DNA from: Ustilago trichophora
Lineage: Eukaryota; Basidiomycota; Ustilaginomycetes; Ustilaginales; Ustilaginaceae
Direction of reading: 5' to 3'
DNA length: 64,000 nucleotides
Assembly (NCBI GenBank): GCA_900323505.1
Contig: OOIN01000005.1
Coordinates: 1,550,001 to 1,614,000, forward strand
The notes under the pieces are model-generated. The model saw only the letters and a program-made list of their open reading frames with translations, was not told where the DNA came from and searched no databases. The position numbers and the translations under genes are program-made. Of the stretch, positions 31,026 through 40,100 are shown in pieces; the stretch's first letter is position 1, and each line of letters opens with the position of its first letter.

Positions 31026-31538
31026 TTACAAGCCAAACATGCTGCCAAGTCCACTCAGCAAGCCTCCTTCCTCCTTCTTGCCGTCTCCGTCTCCGCCATC
31101 GCCACCTGCACCACCTGGCGACTTGATCGCATTGTAGGCCTGACCACCCTCGGTGTTGGCGGCTGCAGGCGTGATTATGTTAAAAACACCCTTTGCATTG
31201 GCACACGAGTCGCGTACTGCGGTCGAGAGGGGACCACCGAGAGGCTTGAGAGCCACACAGGTCTGGGGTAAAGTCCATGTATTGTTATCAATATCGTAGT
31301 TGCCTTGATGCGTGCAGTGGATGGCTCCCTTGATGCTGCCCACACGAGCCTCGGGACCGAAGCATACTCCGACTTCGACCGAAGAGAACCAGTAAAAAGT
31401 GCTGGCGACAGGATGACTTGAGACCTTGAAGTCGGGCGCACCTACAGCTCCTCCGATATCCGCAGAAACGTGGTCAAAGCACAGAACCAAAAATGAGGCC
31501 AAGGAGAGCAGGGTGGTGACGCCGAATGTCTTTTTCAT
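31026..31538 (-). CDS. Small secreted cysteine protein, candidate effector
   Basis: The 170-residue intronless protein has a clear signal peptide (TFGVTTLLSLASFLVLCFDHVSA). The mature part holds four cysteines (GVCFG, AIHCTH, QTCVA, DSCANA), enough for two disulfides, and ends in a Gly/Asp/Lys-rich tail with GLLSGLGSMFGL. No known domain is recognised. Small size, secretion and paired cysteines are the features used for fungal effector candidates, but nothing here proves a host role. Confidence 0.75.
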   Translation of the reverse strand: MKKTFGVTTLLSLASFLVLCFDHVSADIGGAVGAPDFKVSSHPVASTFYWFSSVEVGVCFGPEARVGSIKGAIHCTHQGNYDIDNNTWTLPQTCVALKPLGGPLSTAVRDSCANAKGVFNIITPAAANTEGGQAYNAIKSPGGAGGDGGDGDGKKEEGGLLSGLGSMFGL

Positions 31539-32832
31539 GTTGACGTTGAGCGAGGTGAGGGTTGACGATCAAGATTAGGATGGGGAAGAGGGTTGAGTTG
31601 AAAAATGGATTGAAGCTTATATACACCAGGAAATGATGGCAAGCTGGTGGGTCTATAGGAGACTTCATCAGCGACGAGTATGCAATGTCTGTGCTGCTCC
31701 TCCTCACATTGTGCTCTTGACCCACCACTTTTGAAAGTAGCCACATGAACTTCGCAACCCGACTTGCAGTTCACTCAAGCTCGAAAATCAAGCTGCCTGA
31801 AGAAAGTGGGTGGTGTCACAGGACCGAAATGAGACCCGCCAGCCATCGATGGTTTCCTTGTCCACCCTTGCTTTTCACTGACGGACTCAAAGCAAAGCAG
31901 ACAAAGTCGAGGCTGCTCTCATGCGTCAAAGCCAGACATAAGGGAATTGGACACATCTCACACGCCTTGGTCACCACGCTCGTTATCACCATCACAGCTA
32001 CCTATACAGATGTCGAGTAGCGCGATCATTGTCAACGATGCGTGAGGACAGACCTTGCCTCGCCTTGTCAAGGTGGACGAGTGGGGTGGAAGCCATTACA
32101 AAAAATGTAAGTTGCAAACATCTAACACTTTGAATCCGCCGCACTGATATCACGGACCCGAAGCCTTGATTCCGTTCTCGAAGCCCTCTCATTACCGTCG
32201 GAAGGTGTACTGTATCAAGCAAAGCGATTCTGATTCCAAGGCATAAACGTGCGCAATCGGTTGACGTGGCCAGCAGGCAAAGGCTGAGCTGCATCCGTCC
32301 TCGGCTATGCAGTCGCCCAATAACCAATTTGGAGCTAAAATTGGCATTCTTCTCGAGACCATTGCTACCTTCCAAGTGGCGTATTTGACAGATACAGATA
32401 TGAAAATCAGTCTCAGCCATCGCATTCAATGTGGCTTGTGAGATGCTGTGGTAAAGAGGCTGTAAAGTCAAGTCGAGGAGGAGAAGGAGGAGAAGGGAAG
32501 GCTGGTGGGGGAAGGGAAAGCGAGATTGGCTCGTGCGTGATACTGAAGGGCGAGTTTCAACTTTGCAGTTGGACCTCCTCGGTTAAGGGTCCAATCTGCG
32601 AGTTGCAGCGCTTTTTTTGGATGCGGTCCACATTGAAGCGGTGACCTTCGCAAGATTCGGTTGTCAAGGACTTGTCACAATTCTAGTCAGCTCGCTATTC
32701 GTCGTCCTACTAAATCTCCATATATACACCTGAAAGCACAACTTCGATACCCATCTCTGCCAATCACTACAACGCTGTTGCCTTACCTCTCGTCTTTATC
32801 AACTCAAAACGAGACACATACATCCTTCAAAG
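31539..32832. other. Divergent intergenic region, no gene seen
   Basis: This 1.3 kb separates the small secreted gene (minus) from the oxidoreductase (plus). No frame has recognisable features. The C/T-rich 120 bp before 32833 look like a leader. Confidence 0.5.
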
Positions 32833-34269
32833 ATGGCAACGGCAATCAAGGACCTCTACAATCGAGCGTCCAACATTTACACCTCTTTCCACCCATCCTC
32901 TGTTGCCAAGCGCACTGCTACCGATGGGACCTCTGCACCCTTGAGGATGGGCATTCTTGGTGCGGCCAACATTGCACCTGCTGCTGTCATTATTCCCGCC
33001 AAGACCCACCCGGACCTCATTGTCTCCGCCGTAGCCGCTCGCTCCAAGGCCAAAGCCACTGCCTTTGCAAAGAAGCACAACATTCCTCACGTATTCGACT
33101 CGTACGAAGACCTGATCAATGACCCAGCCATCGATGTCGTATACAACCCGCTTCCCAACGGCCTCCACTACGAGTGGACGCTCAAGTGTATCGCAGCCAA
33201 AAAGCACGTTCTCTTGGAAAAGCCTTCGACGTCCAACGAGGCCGATACGAAAAAGGTATTCGAAGCGGCAAAGCAGGCCAATGTGCTGGTGCTCGAGGCC
33301 TTCCACTATCGATTTCATCCAGCGCTGCACGAATTTGCGTATAGGCTGCATGGCTTTATGTCGGCTCAAAACCCGATGATGCAAGTCTCGGCGTATCTGT
33401 TGGCTCCCTCGGGTGTGATCAAGGACGATGATATTCGGTTCGACTGGAAGCTCGCCGGAGGATCGTTGATGGACGCCGGAGTATACCCTACCAGTGCAGT
33501 CCTATACACCATGCGAGCAGCTGCAGGCACATGGCAACGTGCCAACTGGGAAGATGGCATCGAAGTTCGCGAAGCTCGTCCAACCCATTTCTACCCTCAA
33601 GACACATCCTCCAAAGCACACCTCAACGACAAAGGAGATCCCGCAATCGACGTTTCCATGGAAGCAACCGTTCTCATCCCCACCGCGCGTCCTGCAAAGC
33701 TTCCTTGTAAGATCGAAACTTCCCTCTCCCGATCCCTCTTTACCATCCCTTTCCTCAATTGGCGCGTTCCCAACGTCTCCCGCCTCGCTCCCACCCTCAA
33801 AGCCACGTTTAAAGATGGATCCACAGTAGAGCTTCAAAACTACGTTGGACCTTTCCTGTGGCATTCGATCAAGGCTACTTACCGGGGCAAATCTGCCGCT
33901 GCTGCGAATGTGGCTGAGGGCACGGTCAAGAGCTACAAGGCTTACGTACCTGGCGACACTTCGGGTACGGATCAGATGAGGAGAGCCGCGAAGGATGGTC
34001 ACTGGCCTAAAGGGACGGGTGAGGTTTGGTGGTCGACATACAGATGGCAATTGGAGGCCTTCGTACTGGGCGTGAAGGCTGTTCAACAAGGAACACTAGC
34101 AAGTGAGGTTAGTTCGATCAACATGATCAACGAAGACAGGGACGCAGCACACACAAGAGTCCCCGTATGGGTGCAAAACGAAGAATCGGTCATCATAATG
34201 AAGACCGTCGATGCGATCTATGAAAAGTCTGGGTTGGCAAAGCGAGTCTCTCCTCCAACCAAGGCTTGA
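32833..34269 (+). CDS. Gfo/Idh/MocA-family NAD(P)-dependent oxidoreductase
   Basis: The 478-residue intronless protein has a Rossmann opening (MGILGAANIAPAAVIIPA, about residue 38), the conserved EKP catalytic-lysine motif (HVLLEKPSTSNEAD), and the family's EAFHYRFHPALHEF stretch. The C-terminal half forms the beta-sheet dimer domain. Fungal relatives with this pattern are called D-xylose or dihydrodiol dehydrogenases; the substrate cannot be read from sequence. No targeting signal is evident. Confidence 0.9.
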   Translation: MATAIKDLYNRASNIYTSFHPSSVAKRTATDGTSAPLRMGILGAANIAPAAVIIPAKTHPDLIVSAVAARSKAKATAFAKKHNIPHVFDSYEDLINDPAIDVVYNPLPNGLHYEWTLKCIAAKKHVLLEKPSTSNEADTKKVFEAAKQANVLVLEAFHYRFHPALHEFAYRLHGFMSAQNPMMQVSAYLLAPSGVIKDDDIRFDWKLAGGSLMDAGVYPTSAVLYTMRAAAGTWQRANWEDGIEVREARPTHFYPQDTSSKAHLNDKGDPAIDVSMEATVLIPTARPAKLPCKIETSLSRSLFTIPFLNWRVPNVSRLAPTLKATFKDGSTVELQNYVGPFLWHSIKATYRGKSAAAANVAEGTVKSYKAYVPGDTSGTDQMRRAAKDGHWPKGTGEVWWSTYRWQLEAFVLGVKAVQQGTLASEVSSINMINEDRDAAHTRVPVWVQNEESVIIMKTVDAIYEKSGLAKRVSPPTKA

Positions 34270-34430
34270 AGACATCCGCCCCAGAAGCATCTGCTTTTGC
34301 CCTCTGTACTGTAGATAACGTGCATTACATTTCATACGCGAGTAGTTCTGTCGCAAACAAGTGGTGTGGGATTGATATTTATGTGGAGCAGATGTCTCTA
34401 TCTACGGCGATGAATTTTTCTTGAAATGTA

Positions 34431-36008
34431 TCAGGAAGTGTAACCGAGACACCTCCCATCCATCCCATCTGACCACCAAGGAGCTCCCACCAGCAGCACA
34501 CAAATCAGTACTCCCGCCACCCAGCTCACTGCAGCATATCTAATCGCCTTTCTTCTTGGCTTGATCGTCCTAAGTTCAACAGCAAATGTGCTGACCGTCG
34601 ACAGACATCCACAGAATCCATCCTCGAAACCTTGCAATGCTTGACACCCTGACAGACCCGCTGCGAACGATTTTGGCCTTGACCCGGCACGAGAAGCTGT
34701 GAAGGCGGCGCAGATAATCGCTGTTCCCAATAGGTTGGCTGCAAGCGTGCCGAGGGGTAGAGAATAGCGCTTGGAGAGGGTGTGCGTGTTGCACCGTGAC
34801 AAATACCAACGTAGGATTGCTCCTGGAGGTGCCAGGATGAGACCAAACGTGACGCGACGGAAAGGAGGGTAGAGACCGCATAGGATGGCGGATGCGATCC
34901 AGAATGCAAGGCCGAGAAGGAACATTGATATGTCGAGGAGGAGGGTTTGACCTGATTCTTTGATTTTGATGTTCTTTTCTTGTTGTATGTCGGTAGAGCG
35001 AGGCAACTGCGAGCTCGAGCGGGTCCGAGATCGAACAGCACCAATGAGCGATTCAATATTGACCACCTCTGACAGCGCCACACCAGCAGCGACACTCGCA
35101 ATCGCCATTCCCAACGTTACACCCGTCTGCGTCAGTGCATCCATAACATTATGCAATCCATGCCTATCCCAATGTTCCTGATTTCCAAACGCCCTAAACA
35201 CGTCCAGCATCCATTTCGAGAACGTCGTGACACTTCCACAGAATCCAGTAGTGATCATGATATACGCAGGTGGATATCGACCTTCAATTGCGCGTCGATT
35301 TGCAGCTCCAATGGCAAGCCCCATGATGAGACATCCAACCGCTTGGGCCCAAACGAGAGGGAATACGCTTTGGCCGTCGTAGGTGTTGAGTGCCACAAGG
35401 CCTTCACGTGCCAAAGTGCCCCAGATGGCGGCAAGTGTTAGCAGGCCGAGGATGGAACAGTGGCGTAAAAGTTTGTGATGGGTCGGGTTGGAGGGTAGAT
35501 GGTTGGGTTCAATTTGGTTGCCTGCTTCTTCGGTAGGGGGGCCGGGTTTGCTGGTGTTGGAGGTGGAGGTCGAAGCAGTGGTCTGAGACGCTATTGGCCC
35601 TGAAGCATCCTGATTTACTTGAGGAAGGGTCTCAGCCTTGGTAGCTATTGTAGAAGCTTGAGGCTGCGATATCGATGCAGAAGGATCACGTTGCGCCGTC
35701 CTACTCGAAGAAGACCTAGACAACATCCCCCCACCTTCCTCCTGCAACCCATGCGCATTGATCGTATGCGGAACGCTCTCAAGCCGACTCCTAACATCAT
35801 CGGTATGATAAGCACTGGCACCAGCATCGGTGTAATAACCCTCACCATCGGTCGCGGTTGCAAAAGTGTCGGTTGCGCTGATCATCGAGGTCTTGTGTGT
35901 CAAGGTGGGGGTTGCTACTGCCGAAAACCGGTCTGTGCTCCGCCTTGCCGGCTGTGGAGTGGCCGGTTCTGGTGGGCGAGATAAATCCGTCGCCATATGT
36001 GGATCCAT
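34431..36008 (-). CDS. FEX: Fluoride exporter FEX (two-domain CrcB/Fluc)
   Basis: The 525-residue form starts at Met 36008 (MDPHMATDLSRPPEP); an earlier Met at 36221 overlaps the neighbour's start and adds 71 unlikely residues. After a Ser/Thr-rich cytosolic N-terminus of about 170 residues come two CrcB-like repeats. Each carries the signature loop: GFCGSVTTFSKWMLDVF in the first and GFCGCLSTVSTFAVEL in the second. The Asn of the second half (AANLLGTA) is kept, whereas the matching place in the first half reads AQAVGCLIMG, in line with one degenerate pore in eukaryotic FEX. It exports fluoride at the plasma membrane. The N-terminal extension is unusually long. Confidence 0.93.
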   Translation of the reverse strand: MDPHMATDLSRPPEPATPQPARRSTDRFSAVATPTLTHKTSMISATDTFATATDGEGYYTDAGASAYHTDDVRSRLESVPHTINAHGLQEEGGGMLSRSSSSRTAQRDPSASISQPQASTIATKAETLPQVNQDASGPIASQTTASTSTSNTSKPGPPTEEAGNQIEPNHLPSNPTHHKLLRHCSILGLLTLAAIWGTLAREGLVALNTYDGQSVFPLVWAQAVGCLIMGLAIGAANRRAIEGRYPPAYIMITTGFCGSVTTFSKWMLDVFRAFGNQEHWDRHGLHNVMDALTQTGVTLGMAIASVAAGVALSEVVNIESLIGAVRSRTRSSSQLPRSTDIQQEKNIKIKESGQTLLLDISMFLLGLAFWIASAILCGLYPPFRRVTFGLILAPPGAILRWYLSRCNTHTLSKRYSLPLGTLAANLLGTAIICAAFTASRAGSRPKSFAAGLSGCQALQGFEDGFCGCLSTVSTFAVELRTIKPRRKAIRYAAVSWVAGVLICVLLVGAPWWSDGMDGRCLGYTS

Positions 36009-36187
36009 CTGATGAGAACAACGTGGGTTGCGTGTGTCTTGATGGTGGACGAGATGAAGGAGGGCGGTGAACAACAAGTCGCAATCGATCAAGTTGCACC
36101 AAAAATTGGAAAAATGTCCAAAACAAAGCGCACAAAAAGTTGTCCGCCGGGAGAGATGCATAAAGTGAGCCACGCGATTTTGGAGAG
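36009..36187. promoter_or_regulatory. Very short divergent promoter, FEX / GNAT
   Basis: Only 179 bp separate the chosen start of the fluoride exporter from the acetyltransferase start, so both promoters must overlap. Confidence 0.55.
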
Positions 36188-37130
36188 ATGGCCGATTTAG
36201 ACCCCGAGGAATCTCAGCCATTCCTCAGCTCCAACTTCTTCGAGCACGCTTCCGCAACTCTCTCCACCCTTCCTCCTCTGGTCTCGCCTCGCACAACGCA
36301 AGGACAGCTCGACAGAATGATTACTTATACACAAGACAACCGCGCTCGAATTCGGACAGCCCAGCCATCAGCCTCCGCCTCAAGTTCTGGCTCGATCCAA
36401 ACCCTCAGCGAGCTAAACGTAGCCAATCCAGAGGAAAACGACGTCGACTTTGTCATCCATGCCTTCGACTCGGCTCTATCCTATCTAGCTTCCATAGGAT
36501 CCGAAGCGCAATGGGGGACTGTGCCCTTCTCTGAAAAGCCCAAAGTGCGACAGTCATTCGACGAATACGTGCGGAAGAGTTACGATCTCAACACCACTTC
36601 CCAGGGGGTACCTGCGAGCCATGGCCAGAGCTGGCAGCATTTGACGTTGTACGAAGTGCAAACAGAAGAAGGAAAGTGGAGAAGAGTTGCAGCTCAAGGC
36701 GTGTCGACAAGCTTCCCAGACTATGTTCCGGAAAAATTGGCAGCCAAGGAGGTGAAGGAGTCATCAGATTATCTGTATCTCAACTATCTAATTGCTGATA
36801 GGCGGACGGGAGATCTTGCCAAAGGTGCGGCAAGCCAGCTTGTTGCATTTGCTCTGCAAGAGGGCAAAGCGAGAGGTAAGAGCTTCTTTTATGGTGATTG
36901 CTGGCGTGGAAATAACGATGGCCTGATCAAGTGAGTTCGAAGAGCACAGTACTCGTCCTATCAAAAAGTTCAATTCGCTGACTGCTTTCATGCTCTGGTA
37001 ACGCTGCAGATATTACCAAAAGCTCGGCTTCGAACCAGTGGGATCATTTGAAGTCCAAGACAAGCACGGTCCGAGGCTCAACTGGACCGGTTACCTTTTC
37101 TCAAGATCACTTCGAGATCAGAGACAGTGA
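36188..37130 (+). CDS. GNAT-type acetyltransferase
   Basis: Exons 36188-36930 and 37010-37130 (donor GTGAGT, acceptor CAG) encode 287 residues. The C-terminal half has the GNAT layout: YLYLNYLIADRRTGDLAKGAASQLVAFALQEGKARG (strand 4 and the acetyl-CoA-binding turn), then GDCWRGNNDGLIKYYQKLGFEPVGSFEV across the splice. The N-terminus is poorly conserved and Ser-rich. The substrate is unknown. The 3' end is 68 bp from the helicase stop on the other strand. Confidence 0.85.
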
Positions 37131-37198
37131 TTGATGGAGTTAGACCACGATTCGTCAAATGCTAAGCAATGGTGTATAAGTGAAAGCTTACATGGGGT

Positions 37199-40100
37199 TT
37201 ACAACGAATTGTTCGACTGACGCTGCTCCAACGCCGCCAAGCGCGCCCTTCGCAGCCTTGTGAGCTCGTCTTCCTCGGCACCACTGCCACTGCCACTGCC
37301 ACTGCCACCGGCCACATGATTCGTCTGCTCCCCAAAGGTCGCTTCGGTGTCGCTGCTGCTCCCACCTGCTCCACCTGCTCCACCTGCTGGAGCAGCCGGG
37401 ATGCCTCCTGAGGAACTGCTAGGCGCTTTGCCAAGCAGCGGCAGGTATCGAGCAAAGAAGCACGCCAACAGCTCAGTACTGTTGCTCGTCACATCGCCGC
37501 GCATCGCGCCCTTCGATCCCGCGTTCTGCCCTTTCCCAAACGCCGACCACTTCTTGGCGTCCTGGAGCGAGTGTGCTGCTGCAGAGCCCTTCGAAGAAGA
37601 CGCAGCGGATGATGCCAACGTAGTGTGTCCGTCGGACAGGCTCGTGTGGCGACCTTTCAGGTACAGACTCTGACCCTTGTACGCTTGTAGCGCCAAGATT
37701 CTTTCCTCGACAGTATCTTTGACGTAGTAACACCATATGTTGGTCTCTTTGGTCTGCCCGATGCGGTGTACTCGGCCAATCGCCTGCAGCTCCAAGCTCG
37801 TATTCAGCAACGGCTCAAGAATATGGATGTGCGAGGCAGCCAGCAAGTTGAGACCCGAACTCTGTGCTTCAGAGTGCAGCAACATCACGTGAACGCTGGG
37901 ATCGCTACGGAAGATCTTGGCAGCCTCACTGCCCGACTTGCCCGCTCCAGTCAGACGCACAAAGCGGATGCCATTGGCTGTCAGAGACTGTGCCACAACG
38001 TCCAAGCCTCGTCCGAATGACGAAAAGATCAATGACTTTTCGCCGGTCCGGTTGATGATATGTCGCACATGCTTGGTAACGTGGTCGATTTTGGAGCCGA
38101 ATCGTCCATGCGTAGCCAGACCGTTCAGAGCAGATCGCAGCGAGTCATTGAGCTCGTGGTATTGCACCGCCAGCGGGTCTACACTGCTGGTAGTGGATGA
38201 CGTCGTCTCCGAAGCGTTGCGACCCTGTGCTGCTGATGCTACTTTTCCATCTTGTGCTGATGTCTTGGTGCTTGAATAGATGATGCGATGTACCTCGTTG
38301 GGCAGGACTCGAGTCTGACACAAGACACATGTGCGATGGCCTTGCGACTGCCACTCCTTCCAGCAGCTCTCGCAGCATACATGTCCGCACTTGTTGGTCA
38401 AAATGCCGATCTCAATCGGATCGGTGCAAATTGTGCACATCTTGGCCTCGTCATCAAGTTGATCAGCCGACTGGACCATCTGCAGGTGCAAGAGATAGCG
38501 CAATCGCCTCTCAAGCTCGTCTACCTTGGAGACTATCTCGAGCTCTTCCTTTTGTGTAGTCTGAATGCTCCTTTCCAGATTCATGAAAATGGGATCTCGC
38601 ACTGTGTCAGAGAGTACCTGAATCTCCTTGAAGTATTGACTTCGCGCGTTGAAGAGCGACGTGAGCAGCAGCTTCTCTTCAGTTCTGAGCTTGTCGAGGT
38701 GCTTGGTCTGCTCGCTGATGATGCGCCTTGCCTCCAGATGCGCCTGCTTTGCAAGAGCTGCCTCCTCTTCGCTGAAGGAGTTGTCGCGCAACCCCTTGAG
38801 TCCTTCAGCAACACTGTGAACAGATCGCGAGGGATCTGAGAGCGAAACAGTGTGGCGCTCCTCATCGAGCCTCTTGAAATGAGCGACTTGCTGCTGTTGG
38901 ACTCGCACGAGCTCGTGGTCTGCTTCTGTGTCTGGAGCAAGACCTCTCAAATCGTTTTGTCGTGCGACTCTGACTGCTGCTTCCAGTTCCTTGAAAAGTT
39001 GCGGCCGGTCGGTGGCACCGATGGCCACAGCACCCTTGAGGATCTTTTCGCGTTCGGCCAGAAGCGGACGGTACATCTCGAGAAGCACCTCAGCTTCAGC
39101 CTGTGTATCAAGGTTGTCCTGGTATTGGTCGTCGTCTTCTCGCTCGAGGCTGACATCGCGATTGACCTCCCGGACAAGGCGAGTTATGATGCTCTCACGC
39201 CAGCGGAAGAGCACCTTGGCATGCTCGTTGAGCAGCTCTGCATCCTCTGCAAGTCGCTCATAGGAATAGTTGGTGAGGATGCCGCCGCCAAGTTCGAAGA
39301 GAGCTTTTGATGCCCGAATCGATTTGGCGTCCATTTGCACTTGGGCGCGATTGAGTCTCGAAACCGCTGCTTGGACCTTTTCACCAGCTTCTGAGAGGAG
39401 TCTTTGTCGGACCTTTTCGGCCTTGGCATAGGCGGCGTCCTCCTGATCCTTGAGTCTTTGTCGCTCGGGGCTCATTGCCGCTTTCGTATCAAGGACCGCT
39501 TCTGCATCGCTCTTCTGATCCGTCTCGTTACCCTTTTGTAATGAAAAGCTTGGCGCACCATCTGATGCGGAAGGATTTTGATCGACAGGGGTCTGATCGG
39601 CTTTGGCTTCACCATCCTCTTCAGCCTTGATCTTTGCATCGTCCTCGGGGACCTCGATTGGCTTGGACGGAACGACGACTTGTGGCCGAGCAGCCCTCTC
39701 TTGCTCGTCTAAAAACTCTCCACGTTGGTAGAACAGATTGCCGAGGAATTGCAAGAGACGATGCAATTTCATGAGCAAGTTACGCAGTAGCGCTTTGAGC
39801 TGCGTGACGTGGTTAGCTCTAGCTTTGCGCTTCTCCAAGAGAACGAGGTACGCCTCAGGATCTCCAACGAGGGCTTCCAAGGCCAGGTCATCATTCTCGT
39901 CCTGCCTGTCGTCCGAGTTACCAATGATGTCAAGACGTCGCCTGCGGGCTTCAGCCTTCTTCTCCAGCTCGAGTTCATGGTCTGTGAAACGATAAAGAGG
40001 TCCGATCGTTGCGGCTTCGCGAATCTCTTGCTCAAGGGCCAAAACTTCTTTGTTGATCTCTTGTTCAATGTCGCCGAGCTGTGAAGCTGCCAGCACACGC

